A stretch of 8,068 bases of DNA from Archaeoglobales archaeon (GCA_003662985.1 QMZD01000067.1:1-8068); one strand, 5' to 3'. Shown: positions 1-6,922, numbered from the stretch's first letter. Notes: generated from the sequence alone by a model not told the origin. Translations and numbers: made by a program.

Positions 1-92
1 GCTCCATCTGTGTGGGTGAGAAATGCGTTATTGCTGGAAATTACGAGGAAATGGAGCCCATTTTAGAAAGAGAATTGAATGTTAAAACTTGA
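1..92 (+). CDS. 3' end of an unidentified protein gene (partial)
   Basis: The window opens inside a plus-strand reading frame that starts being readable at base 3 and ends at tandem stop codons, TGA at 90-92 and TGA at 93-95. The visible C-terminus is 29 residues and includes CVGEKCVIAGNYEEMEP followed by an acidic/basic helix-like tail ending in NVKT. Of the three plus frames, frame 2 stops within a few codons and frame 1 gives an unlikely tryptophan-rich composition. The chosen frame has the charged composition seen in the other genes of the window. I do not recognise the family from this tail. It points towards the gene-poor stretch and converges with the purSLQ operon. Confidence 0.5.
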   Translation, partial: SICVGEKCVIAGNYEEMEPILERELNVKT

Positions 93-287
93 TGAAGGTT
101 AAATCTCGGCTTGAGTCGGATGGGTATTGTTGAAGGGTAGATTCTGACGGATCTATTACTTATTCCTACTTATTTCTATTGGAGAGAAATGGAAACTGAC
201 TTGTTTTCCCCAAAAACAGACCAAGAAATATAATAATGCGATACCTCTTAGCGTTTAACCAGGTCTCCCCTCTTCTTTACAATTTGA
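93..287. other. intergenic stretch with no supported gene
   Basis: This stretch lies between the stop of the partial left-edge gene and the nitroreductase-like remnant. No reading frame of useful length is visible on either strand. A weak hairpin can be drawn from GGAAA (191-195) and TTTCC (205-209), and an AAATATAATAATG element sits at 227-239, but that ATG opens only a 20-codon frame. Together with the remnant and the next gap, it makes about 600 bp (93-693) without a convincing intact gene. Confidence 0.5.
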
Positions 288-530
288 TCATTTTCTAGCC
301 ATTTCTCCCCATCGGTTGAAAAAGACCATTTCACCAAGTTCCTTTCTAATCTCCTTTTTCTTATCATCCGCCGAATAACCGATCGGCATTATTACTTCTA
401 ATCTGTACTCATCTGGAGCTCCAACTAATTTTCTTACCTCCTCAAGATTTGGGGGAGTGTAGAATTTCCTCACCTCTGAACTTTCTAACCGTTTTTCTTC
501 TTGTTGCAAGCCCCAATATGCTATTCTCAT
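288..530 (-). pseudogene. nitroreductase C-terminal remnant
   Basis: This 80-codon frame resembles the last third of a nitroreductase. Residues about 28-80 carry the family's C-terminal pattern: NLEEVRKLVGAPDEYRLEV, then the MPIGY turn, a basic RKEL segment and FFNRWG near the end. Full-length members of this FMN flavoenzyme family are roughly 170-200 residues, so the N-terminal FMN-binding and dimerisation part is missing. The first 27 residues do not fit the family. In another minus frame, bases 516-502 encode LGLAT, which resembles the LGLGT-type segment that normally precedes this region. That suggests a frameshift plus loss of the 5' end, although so short a match could be chance. No ribosome binding site or TATA box precedes the ATG. 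It lies 163 bp downstream of purQ on the same strand. An alternative is a real small protein that only shares the C-terminal motif. Confidence 0.5.
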
Positions 531-693
531 TATTCTCTGCTCTAAACATGGAGAAAACTCAGAGTTTTGCGTTATTTATGTTTTGCTATGTTTTGGATAG
601 CGTTTTAGACCATGTATTTCATATCTTGCTTTTATTTTTGAGCAAGAGTCAGAAAATCAAAGTAAACCAAAAAAGTAGAGACGATATAAGATA
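531..693. other. A/T-rich spacer downstream of purQ
   Basis: This gap separates purQ from the nitroreductase remnant. It contains a perfect short inverted repeat, AAAACT (554-559) and AGTTTT (563-568), with a 3-nt loop. It also contains several GTTTT-rich steps at 563-608. A plus-strand frame starting at ATG 548 and ending at 712 would encode a 54-residue protein with one hydrophobic segment, but it lacks a ribosome binding site and promoter and runs into the purQ coding end. I treat it as non-coding. Confidence 0.4.
669..674 (-). terminator. candidate T-run terminator after purQ
   Basis: Read on the minus strand, the transcript leaving purQ meets a T6 run 20 nt past the stop codon, followed by further T-rich sequence. 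Archaeal intrinsic termination often needs only such U-rich tracts without a hairpin. No strong stem precedes it. This is an inference from sequence only. Confidence 0.35.
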
Positions 694-1551
694 TCAAAGC
701 CTCCTAATGTAGTCTATCATCGACTGGAAGATTATCTTTCCGTCTCCGTACTCGTCTAAAGCGGTCTTATTTGGGTAATCGAGATGGTTCCAGCTGAAGA
801 AGGCTCTTTCGGGGTGAGGCATCAATCCAAAAACGTTTCCTTTTATGTTGCATATTCCGGCAATGTTGTAAACGCTGCCATTGGGATTCCACGGATAGCC
901 TGCATAGCTTCCCTTATCATCGACATATCTAAAAACTATCTGGTCGTTCTCAACGAGTCGATCGATGTAAACTCCTTCTGCAGTCGAAGGAAATGTTACC
1001 TTTCCCTCTGCATGGGCAACTGGGTACATCACTACCTTCACTCCTAGATCCTTCGTGAAGATGCACTTTCCTCTGTTTTCATGCTTGAGCAGGCTTTGTC
1101 TGCATTCAAATCGATTGGAGTTGTTTATCGCAAGCACCATCTCTGGAGTTTCAGCGAGTGGTTTATCCTCGTCGAATCCTGGCAGTGCTCCCAATTCGAC
1201 AAGAATCTGGAATCCATTACATATGCCAAGAACGGGATAACCTTGCCTAATAAATTCTTCAAGATCCTCTCTGAGGACACTCTTAACCCTCGCCGAAAAT
1301 ATGGCTCCTGCTCTCACATAGTCTCCAGCAGAGAAACCTCCGGGAAAAACGATTCCGGAGTAGTCTTTCATGTTTCTTTTCTCTTTCTCCTTTATCATGT
1401 CACTGTAAAACTGCTTTAGGTGAACGGCTTCTGCAAAAACACCGAGGTTCCTTAAAGCTCTAACCGTTTCATCCTCGCAGTTTGTACCCTCGATCCTCAA
1501 AACGGCGATCTTGATATCCTCAACATTAACATTATCACTCATATCACCCAT
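694..1551 (-). CDS. purQ: FGAM synthetase glutaminase subunit PurQ
   Basis: PurQ hydrolyses glutamine and supplies ammonia to PurL for conversion of FGAR to FGAM in purine synthesis. The 285-residue protein is a class I glutamine amidotransferase. It begins IKIAVLRIEGTNCEDETVRAL (about 13-33) and has the FPGGFSAGDYVRAGAIF oxyanion-side motif at 69-85. The nucleophile elbow is GICNGFQIL with Cys111, and the PHPERAF segment (245-251) supplies His246 and Glu248, so the catalytic triad is intact. It is longer than the roughly 227-residue Bacillus protein, which I recall as normal for archaeal forms. I chose the first ATG because AAGGTGA (1562-1556) ends 4 nt upstream of it; an in-frame ATG at 1542 is the alternative. 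It is the last gene of the operon, 34 nt after purL. Confidence 0.95.
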   Translation of the reverse strand: MGDMSDNVNVEDIKIAVLRIEGTNCEDETVRALRNLGVFAEAVHLKQFYSDMIKEKEKRNMKDYSGIVFPGGFSAGDYVRAGAIFSARVKSVLREDLEEFIRQGYPVLGICNGFQILVELGALPGFDEDKPLAETPEMVLAINNSNRFECRQSLLKHENRGKCIFTKDLGVKVVMYPVAHAEGKVTFPSTAEGVYIDRLVENDQIVFRYVDDKGSYAGYPWNPNGSVYNIAGICNIKGNVFGLMPHPERAFFSWNHLDYPNKTALDEYGDGKIIFQSMIDYIRRL

Positions 1552-1585
1552 TCTATCACCTTACTTCGACACATTAATAAATCAA

Positions 1586-3928
1586 CTACCATCCGGTATA
1601 TCTCACCAGCCCACTTCTCCAGAGATCCTCTACTTCCTTTACACCAAGCTCAATGTTGAAATTACGGTCGTTGAAAGAGAATTCACCCTTGGAAACCACT
1701 CCCAGTTCGTATGCCGTGCATCCTCGGGATATGAGGAATGAAATGTAATCCTGAGCCTGAGACTGCGACACTTCTACAATCCACCTCGTGTTGGACTCTG
1801 AGAATAACTTAACAAAGGTCTCGCCTTCCATTCCGCTAAGGTCTATCTCTGCTCCCAGAGCATTTCCAATTCCCATCTCGGCAATTGCAACGGCCAATCC
1901 ACCTTCCGAAACATCATGGCATGAATGCACTTTGAACTCTTTGAATGCTTTAAGCATCGAATCCACATACGATTTAAGTTTCTCCGGGCTGGTTCTTGGC
2001 ACGAGGAGGCTTTTCTGCTGAGTTACCGCTGAGTACACACTTCCTCCAAATTCCGGCTTCGTTTCCCCTACAAGGATGATGGCATTTCCCTTCCTCTTGA
2101 AGAAGGAGGTTACAGCCTTGGTTACATCATCAACGATTCCAATTCCCATGAGTGTTGGTGTAGGGGCGACGGAAGAATACGGGGTCTCATTGTAAAAGCT
2201 CACGTTCCCGCTAACACATGGTAAATTCAATCCAGAAGCCATCCAGCCCAAGGCTTTAACACTTTCAACGAACTCTCCCATTCTTTCCGGCTTCTCAGGA
2301 TTTCCAAAGTTCAAGCAGTCGACGAATGAATGGGGAACTGAATTCACGGCTACCAGATTCCTTATCATTTCATCGAAGGAAGCTGCTGCTCCCCAGTACG
2401 GATCGATGGAGGTCATCCAGGGGTTTACGTCAGCAGTTATCGATAACCCTCTTGCCGAGTCTGTCGGTTTGATTACCGCCGCATCTCCATGGGTTTCAAA
2501 GTTTATTCTGCCTTGCAAAGGCCTTAGAATTGTCGAAGCCCTTACCTGATGGTCGTACTGCCTTATAACCCATTCCTTCGAGGCAACGTTTGGATGCTGC
2601 AAGATCTTTTTGAATACTTCCAGATAGTCCTTAGGTGGTCTTATCCTCTCTTCATCAATCTCTACCTCCGGTTTTTTAGAAACATAGGTTCTGCAGTACT
2701 CTGGCCCAGAAGTAACGAACTCTATCTCCATATCGTAAACTTTCACGCCCTTATAGAACACTTCAAGCGTTTTTTCAGCCTTTGTTTCGCCAATTATGTT
2801 AGCAGGTACATCCCACTTATCGAATACATAAAGCACCTCATCGACAAGCTCTGGCTTAACAGTTACAAGCATCCTTTCCTGACTTTCAGAAACCCAGATC
2901 TCCCACGGAGCCATGTCAGCTTCCTTCAGCGGAACGTTGTCAAGAGTAACTCTTGCCCCATATCCCGCTGCGAGAGCCATCTCGCCTACGGCACAACTTA
3001 AGCCACCACCACCAAGATCCTTCATTCCCGTTATCAGCTTCTTCTCCACTATCTCAAGGCATGCGTGCATCAGTGGTTCCTTGACAATCGGATTTCCTAA
3101 CTGCACTGCCCCTCTTGACTCCTCCTCGCTCGTCTCCTTAAGCTCGGCTGATGCAAAGGTTACGCCATGGATTCCATCCCTGCCCGTAAGTCCTCCGGCA
3201 AGAACGAAGTACTCTCCCTCTCCTCCAGCTCTGCTCGGAACTATGTCCTCCTTTCTGGCTATTCCTATGCACCCAACGTTTACGAGGCAGTTTGTCAGAT
3301 AGCTGTTATCAAAGAAAACCAGCCCAGAAACAGTAGGAATCCCAACTCTGTTGCCATAATCCCTTATTCCAGCCACAACTCCTGAAAGGAGATAGAGCGG
3401 ATGCTTCGTACCCCTCGGAAGTTCAGAATGAGGAGTGTCGAGGTTTCCAAAGAAAAGGGGATCTATCAACGCTATCGGCTGAGCCCCCATGCAAACAACA
3501 TCTCTCAGAATTCCACCGATGCCAGTAGCTGCCCCACCGTATGGCTCTATGGCAGAAGGATGATTGTGAGACTCGAATGCTACAACATACGCATGCTTAT
3601 CATCAAATTCAACCACTCCAGCGTCCTCTTTAATTGCAGAAATGACATAATCCGTTTCGAGGTTGAAAATGAATTGCTTTAGGTAGTATTTCGAGCTTTT
3701 ATAACAGCAGTGTTCACTCCAGGCCTGCCCCAAGGCTTGAAGCTCGATGTCATAGGGGTTCCTTCCCTTTGACTTGAAATACTCTTTAATCCTCTTCATC
3801 TCGTCTACATTTAAAGCCAATCCGAGTTCATCGCTTATTTGCTGCAATGTTTCATCATCTGAAGAGACTACATCAACTTGGTAGAGCAAAAAAGGAGCTT
3901 CAACCTTTTTGAAAACACCCTCCATCAT
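1586..3928 (-). CDS. purL: FGAM synthetase large subunit PurL
   Basis: This is the ATP-dependent synthetase subunit that turns formylglycinamide ribonucleotide plus ammonia into FGAM. At 780 residues it is the 'small' PurL type, which needs separate PurS and PurQ, not the roughly 1300-residue fused bacterial form. Visible motifs are [13 protein letters not shown] at 68-80 (active-site His73), [19 protein letters not shown] at 118-136 (His121, His123), and [18 protein letters not shown] at 301-318 in the first AIRS-like half. The second half carries [15 protein letters not shown] (475-489), [11 protein letters not shown] (571-581) and [16 protein letters not shown] (670-685). The reading frame is uninterrupted. 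The N-terminus carries roughly 15 extra residues relative to the usual first domain. Two adjacent ATGs open the gene; GGGTG (3938-3934) lies 5 nt before the first. It begins 10 nt after purS, so the pair are almost certainly co-transcribed. Confidence 0.97.
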   Translation of the reverse strand: MMEGVFKKVEAPFLLYQVDVVSSDDETLQQISDELGLALNVDEMKRIKEYFKSKGRNPYDIELQALGQAWSEHCCYKSSKYYLKQFIFNLETDYVISAIKEDAGVVEFDDKHAYVVAFESHNHPSAIEPYGGAATGIGGILRDVVCMGAQPIALIDPLFFGNLDTPHSELPRGTKHPLYLLSGVVAGIRDYGNRVGIPTVSGLVFFDNSYLTNCLVNVGCIGIARKEDIVPSRAGGEGEYFVLAGGLTGRDGIHGVTFASAELKETSEEESRGAVQLGNPIVKEPLMHACLEIVEKKLITGMKDLGGGGLSCAVGEMALAAGYGARVTLDNVPLKEADMAPWEIWVSESQERMLVTVKPELVDEVLYVFDKWDVPANIIGETKAEKTLEVFYKGVKVYDMEIEFVTSGPEYCRTYVSKKPEVEIDEERIRPPKDYLEVFKKILQHPNVASKEWVIRQYDHQVRASTILRPLQGRINFETHGDAAVIKPTDSARGLSITADVNPWMTSIDPYWGAAASFDEMIRNLVAVNSVPHSFVDCLNFGNPEKPERMGEFVESVKALGWMASGLNLPCVSGNVSFYNETPYSSVAPTPTLMGIGIVDDVTKAVTSFFKRKGNAIILVGETKPEFGGSVYSAVTQQKSLLVPRTSPEKLKSYVDSMLKAFKEFKVHSCHDVSEGGLAVAIAEMGIGNALGAEIDLSGMEGETFVKLFSESNTRWIVEVSQSQAQDYISFLISRGCTAYELGVVSKGEFSFNDRNFNIELGVKEVEDLWRSGLVRYTGW

Positions 3929-3938
3929 AAAAACACCC

Positions 3939-4181
3939 TCAAGAAATCCAGTTAATCCTGTATTTCTGGATGACGGGATTAGCCAGGAGCTTTTCGCACA
4001 TTTGCCTTATTTCCTCCTCTGCTTTCTCTTTGTCGTTCTCATCGATCTCTATTCTGAAAACCTTCCTTGTTGAAACGCTTTTCACATTGTTGAAGCCCAA
4101 AAGTTTCAAAGCCTTTTTAGTCGCCTCCCCCTCCGGATCCGTAACACCCTCTTTAAGCTCGATGTACACATCGGCAATCAT
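3939..4181 (-). CDS. purS: FGAM synthetase bridging subunit PurS
   Basis: PurS is the small dimeric subunit that joins PurQ to PurL and helps shape the ammonia channel in the FGAM synthetase complex. The 80-residue product matches the family's usual length of about 80-84. It shows the expected pattern: a first strand [17 protein letters not shown] (4-20), helix [10 protein letters not shown] (21-30), then [15 protein letters not shown] and a charged helix leading to [12 protein letters not shown] near the end. It is the first gene of the purS-purL-purQ operon. No ribosome binding site is visible before the ATG (the upstream bases are CTACAATCGACC), and a TATA element lies about 25 nt upstream. 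This suggests a leaderless transcript. The stop codon overlaps the ribosome binding region of purL. Confidence 0.94.
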   Translation of the reverse strand: MIADVYIELKEGVTDPEGEATKKALKLLGFNNVKSVSTRKVFRIEIDENDKEKAEEEIRQMCEKLLANPVIQKYRINWIS

Positions 4182-4201
4182 GGTCGATTGTAGATGCCAA
4201 T

Positions 4202-4210
4202 GTATAAAAT
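4202..4210 (-). promoter_or_regulatory. TATA promoter of the purSLQ operon
   Basis: On the minus strand the sequence reads ATTTTATAC, a good archaeal TATA box, preceded by the A-rich AAAATC as a possible BRE. Its centre is about 25 nt from the purS ATG, the usual TATA-to-start-site distance in archaea. Transcription would therefore start at or next to the initiation codon. Confidence 0.65.
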
Positions 4211-4334
4211 GATTTTGAGATTTCTTCTTGGGATTTATTAAAAAATTTTAGGGCTTGGGGCAAACTCTTCAAATCTTTTTGTTTAAAGGCTAAAATGTAA
4301 AAAATTTCTTATATTTCTCTCCAATCCTAGGTGA

Positions 4335-4346
4335 AAAGATTTATAC
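4335..4346 (+). promoter_or_regulatory. BRE/TATA promoter of the DUF4013 gene
   Basis: GAAAAGATTTATACC is an A-rich BRE followed by a TTTATA box at 4340-4345. The box is centred about 23-26 nt before two adjacent ATG codons at 4366 and 4369. No ribosome binding site follows, so the mRNA is probably leaderless, starting at either ATG. Confidence 0.65.
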
Positions 4347-4365
4347 CTTTTAAAAAGAATTCCAA

Positions 4366-4995
4366 ATGATGCAAATCGAGGGGATTTTTTCAGAGGGTAT
4401 TGAAACTTCAAAAAAGTTGCTTGATGATACTCCAAAACTCTTATTGCTGGTTGTAATTGCGACAATCCCAGTGGTAAATCTTATCCTCCTAGGCTATTTC
4501 GCCAGAATAATCAGAGATGGATCTTCGGATCCTCCTCCCCTTTTTGACTATATCACCCTATTCATCGAAGGGTTGAAAATTTTTGTAGCCCTGATAATTT
4601 ACCTTCTCATTCCTTTGATCCTGATTTTTGTCGGAATCTGGACAACGGTAATATCCGGTGGTTTCGCCCTTCCCTTTTTCATTCTTGGAGCTTTTCTCTC
4701 TCTTCTGATTGCCTTAATTGCTGCAATGGGTATCGTCCACATGATTTATACTCAAAGCTTTGCAAAGGCGTTTTCCTTTGGGGAGATAATTGAGATAATA
4801 AGAACGGCTGGTTGGGGGAATTATGTACTCTGGATCCTCTCAATCTGGATCGTTTCATTGATGATTTCTGCTTTTTCCCAGGTGACTCCGATAGGCTGGT
4901 TGATAACAGCACTCGTAACCCCTTTCTTCACAGTCTTCGTGGCGAGAACAGCCTTTATCATATACTCTAGTGGAGCTGGCATCGTTATGGACTGA
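4366..4995 (+). CDS. DUF4013-type archaeal integral membrane protein
   Basis: This 209-residue, very hydrophobic protein looks like a member of the DUF4013 family of archaeal membrane proteins, whose function is unknown. The recognisable part is near the N-terminus: a first hydrophobic segment running into ILLGYFARIIRDGS (40-53), a proline-rich loop PPPLFDYITLFIEGLK (56-71), and then long membrane segments. I estimate about five transmembrane helices, near residues 24-45, 68-93, 98-125, 153-172 and 176-200. Between helices 3 and 4 lies a conserved-looking amphipathic stretch, FSFGEIIEIIRTAGWGNYVLW (about 136-156). There is no signal peptide and no catalytic motif. It is divergent from purS and has its own promoter, so it need not be functionally tied to purine synthesis. 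Residue 1 or residue 2 may be the true initiator methionine. Confidence 0.8.
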   Translation: MMQIEGIFSEGIETSKKLLDDTPKLLLLVVIATIPVVNLILLGYFARIIRDGSSDPPPLFDYITLFIEGLKIFVALIIYLLIPLILIFVGIWTTVISGGFALPFFILGAFLSLLIALIAAMGIVHMIYTQSFAKAFSFGEIIEIIRTAGWGNYVLWILSIWIVSLMISAFSQVTPIGWLITALVTPFFTVFVARTAFIIYSSGAGIVMD

Positions 4996-5072
4996 ATATA
5001 CAATCATTTTAATATCCTCAATTTAGCCACTATTAGTTTGAAATATTTTTAAGAAATCTAACTCTATCAAAA

Positions 5073-5082
5073 ATTTTATATA
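5073..5082 (+). promoter_or_regulatory. glnA promoter (TATA box)
   Basis: ATTTTATATA preceded by an A-rich BRE-like CAAAAA gives a strong archaeal core promoter. The predicted start near 5103-5106 leaves a leader of about 25 nt that contains the glnA ribosome binding site. I saw no clear NrpR-type GGAA/TTCC operator next to it. Confidence 0.65.
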
Positions 5083-5117
5083 ACTCTGACTTTTTTGCTC
5101 TAAAGTAAGCCTAAAAT

Positions 5118-5122
5118 GGAGG
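5118..5122 (+). promoter_or_regulatory. glnA ribosome binding site
   Basis: GGAGG sits 7 nt before the ATG at 5130 and fixes this start. The ATG at 5116 that overlaps it is in a different frame. Confidence 0.8.
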
Positions 5123-5129
5123 AATGTAA

Positions 5130-6572
5130 ATGGAAGAGACAAAAAAATTGCTCAAAGATAATGATGTAAAGCAGGTGCTGTGTGCTTTCAGCGATGTAAG
5201 GGGGTTCATGCAAACGTTCTCGATTCCTGCTAGGGAATTCACGGAAGGTAGCGCTTTTGAAAACGGAATTGGTTTTGATGGATCTTCTATAAGGGGATTC
5301 AAAACCATAGAAGCAAGCGATCTCGTCTGGATGCCTGACCCAGATACGATAAAGATTGTTCCTTGGATCGATGATCCGATTCAAAAAACGGCGATAATGT
5401 TCGGAAATGTTTATGAAGCATGGGGAGCAGAGATGGCAGATTGTGACCCCAGAGGATATGTGGCCTACAAATACGAGAAAATGCTAAGAGAGGAAGGTAT
5501 GAGTGCAATCTTCGGACCTGAGATCGAGTTCTTTGTTTTTGAAGGAATGGATCCAACGAATCTTAGCTGGGATATGTGGGTCTCGCCGAATGGTGGAGTA
5601 GGGGACTCGTGGGGACCACCAAGGGTTATGCCAGAAAGCAGCGAAATCTCACCAAACGGATTTTTCATAAGACCCAAGGAGGGATACTTCAGACCTCCAC
5701 CCGAGGACACGACTGTGGAATACAGGAACGAACTAACCTACTATCTAGATAAATTGGGCGTTCAGATCGAATACCATCATCATGAAGTCGCTACTGCCGG
5801 TCAGGTAGAGCTTGACTTCAAGCCGAAGACACTCGTAGATGTGGGAGATGCGTTTTACCTTTACAAGTTCGCTGCAAAAAATATCGCGGCCATGAACGGT
5901 TTAATCGCAACGTTTATGCCAAAGCCATTGTACCTTGACAACGCAAGCGGGATGCACACACATCAGAGCCTCTGGAAAGGAGAACCGTTCTCAGGAGACG
6001 CACTTTTTGCTGATCCTGATGACACATACATGCTGAGCCAGAAAGCTCGCTACTACATCGGTGGGCTGCTTGAACACGCAAAAGCCCTTACCGCCCTGTG
6101 TTGTCCGTCTATAAATTCGTATAAAAGGCTTGTTCCAGGATTCGAGGCTCCGATATACATTTGCTGGAGTCCGAGGAATAGATCTGCCCTTGTTAGGGTT
6201 CCAATGTACCTTAGAAAACCCTCCGCTATCAGGCTCGAGTATAGAGGTGTGGATCCAAGTTGCAATCCATATCTCGCTTTTTCAGCTCAGCTTGCGGCGG
6301 GGCTTGACGGGATAAAGAAGAAAATTGATCCAGGAGATCCCGTCATGGAGGATGTTTACGAACTATCTCCCGAGAAGAGAAGGGAATTCGGGATTGGAGA
6401 GCTCCCAACTACCCTTCGAGACGCTTTAGACCACCTAGCGAGTGATGAACTCATGCGTGAAATTCTTGGATCACACATCTTTGATGCGTTTATGAGCCTC
6501 AAGTACGACGAGTGGAATCAATACTGCCTTTATATAACACCTTGGGAAATACTGAAATACTTTGACATCTAA
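5130..6572 (+). CDS. glnA: Type I glutamine synthetase
   Basis: This enzyme makes glutamine from glutamate, ammonia and ATP and acts as a cytoplasmic dodecamer. The 480-residue protein has the beta-grasp N-domain with GFDGSSIRGF (48-57). Its metal and substrate residues include GPEIEFF (Glu131, Glu133), HHHEVATAGQVELDF (Glu219, Glu227), NASGMHTHQSL (His276, His278), PGFEAP (Glu339 flap), NRSALVRVP (Arg351) and RLEYRG (Glu370). It lacks the NLYDLP adenylylation motif of the proteobacterial beta class, having DVYELS instead. Its C-terminus (GIGELPTTLRDAL, TPWEILKYF) resembles the alpha class. Against B. subtilis GlnA (444 residues), most of the extra length is an insertion of roughly 30 residues within 139-183. 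The position matching the Bacillus feedback residue Arg62 is Thr59. It has its own promoter and heads a cluster with the small unknown gene and hisC. Confidence 0.96.
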   Translation: MEETKKLLKDNDVKQVLCAFSDVRGFMQTFSIPAREFTEGSAFENGIGFDGSSIRGFKTIEASDLVWMPDPDTIKIVPWIDDPIQKTAIMFGNVYEAWGAEMADCDPRGYVAYKYEKMLREEGMSAIFGPEIEFFVFEGMDPTNLSWDMWVSPNGGVGDSWGPPRVMPESSEISPNGFFIRPKEGYFRPPPEDTTVEYRNELTYYLDKLGVQIEYHHHEVATAGQVELDFKPKTLVDVGDAFYLYKFAAKNIAAMNGLIATFMPKPLYLDNASGMHTHQSLWKGEPFSGDALFADPDDTYMLSQKARYYIGGLLEHAKALTALCCPSINSYKRLVPGFEAPIYICWSPRNRSALVRVPMYLRKPSAIRLEYRGVDPSCNPYLAFSAQLAAGLDGIKKKIDPGDPVMEDVYELSPEKRREFGIGELPTTLRDALDHLASDELMREILGSHIFDAFMSLKYDEWNQYCLYITPWEILKYFDI

Positions 6573-6590
6573 TATTTTTTATAAAAAATA
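6573..6590 (+). repeat. perfect 18-bp A/T palindrome between glnA and the next gene
   Basis: TATTTTTTATAAAAAATA reads the same on both strands and begins immediately after the glnA stop codon. Its central TTTATAAA could be a TATA box 23-25 nt before ATG 6605, and its T6 run could act as a terminator for glnA. It could also be a regulator's dyad site. The sequence alone does not choose between these. Confidence 0.6.
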
Positions 6591-6591
6591 G

Positions 6592-6597
6592 GGAGGT
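6592..6597 (+). promoter_or_regulatory. ribosome binding site deciding the start at 6605
   Basis: GGAGGT lies 7 nt before ATG 6605. An in-frame GTG at 6596 overlaps this site, so it cannot be the start used with it. Confidence 0.75.
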
Positions 6598-6604
6598 GCA
6601 TAAG

Positions 6605-6922
6605 ATGGGTGTTCATAGAATTACAAGTGAGGCCGCAAAATATTATGCCACAAAAGAGAAGATCCTCGGAACAGGAATTTCCCTTTTTGGAACAGCCAGT
6701 GAGAGGGTTAATGAGATCGGCAAGGAGGATTTGGAGGCGTTAGGTAATCTTGCAGCGGCCTTACTCCCTCATACTCCTGGTAACTCAGGCAAATTAATGG
6801 TTGTGGTTGCTAGGCTTTTCTGGGCGCTTGCCGGAGTCTCTGAAAAAGAATTCAAGATTCTACCTCTTGAGGAAATAGAATCGATGGTTGAGAATCTCAA
6901 ACAAAAAATTGGTACAGAATAA
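6605..6922 (+). CDS. small conserved-looking protein of unknown function downstream of glnA
   Basis: This 105-residue soluble protein belongs to no family I recognise. It has no signal peptide and no cysteine or metal motif. It opens with GVHRITSEAAKYYATKEKI, then a Gly/Ser segment LGTGISLFGTASERV (21-35). A hydrophobic, probably helical core follows (about 43-54 and 64-77), interrupted by PHTPGNSGK (55-63). The tail is an acidic amphipathic helix (88-102). Composition and codon use match the neighbours, and the ribosome binding site is excellent, so the gene is very likely real. It lies 32 nt after glnA and 28 nt before hisC, all on one strand. Methanogens encode small proteins that bind and tune glutamine synthetase, so a GlnA-related role is conceivable. 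That is purely inference from position; nothing in the sequence shows it. Confidence 0.8.
   Translation: MGVHRITSEAAKYYATKEKILGTGISLFGTASERVNEIGKEDLEALGNLAAALLPHTPGNSGKLMVVVARLFWALAGVSEKEFKILPLEEIESMVENLKQKIGTE

Noticed and set aside
89..147. Possible C/D box guide RNA: TTGATGA at 89-95 as box C, TGTTGA at 128-133 as C', CTGA at 144-147 as D, with overall size typical of archaeal C/D sRNAs
   Set aside because: Box C lacks the leading purine, C' and D' (TTGA at 111-114) deviate, the spacing to D' is long, and the flanks do not form a terminal stem. I could not identify an rRNA or tRNA target. Small-RNA sequencing or a snoRNA scanner would settle it.
554..568. Inverted repeat AAAACT-CAG-AGTTTT as an operator or terminator
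   Set aside because: A 6-bp A/T-rich stem is expected by chance in such sequence, and it lies more than 120 nt past purQ with no gene obviously controlled by it.
548..712. Plus-strand 54-codon frame with one hydrophobic segment and a basic tail, a possible small membrane protein
   Set aside because: It has no ribosome binding site and no TATA box at a suitable distance, and its end overlaps the purQ coding end. The hydrophobicity can follow from T-rich spacer sequence.
2549..3302. Long plus-strand open frames antisense to purL (2549-3001 and 2913-3302)
   Set aside because: They are shadows of the purL reading frame. They overlap each other, lack promoters and ribosome sites, and their translations show no family pattern, whereas purL motifs run uninterrupted through the same bases.
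4283..4465. Minus-strand 60-codon frame spanning the DUF4013 promoter and start
   Set aside because: It covers the divergent promoter region and the 5' end of a well-supported gene, and has no ribosome binding site of its own.
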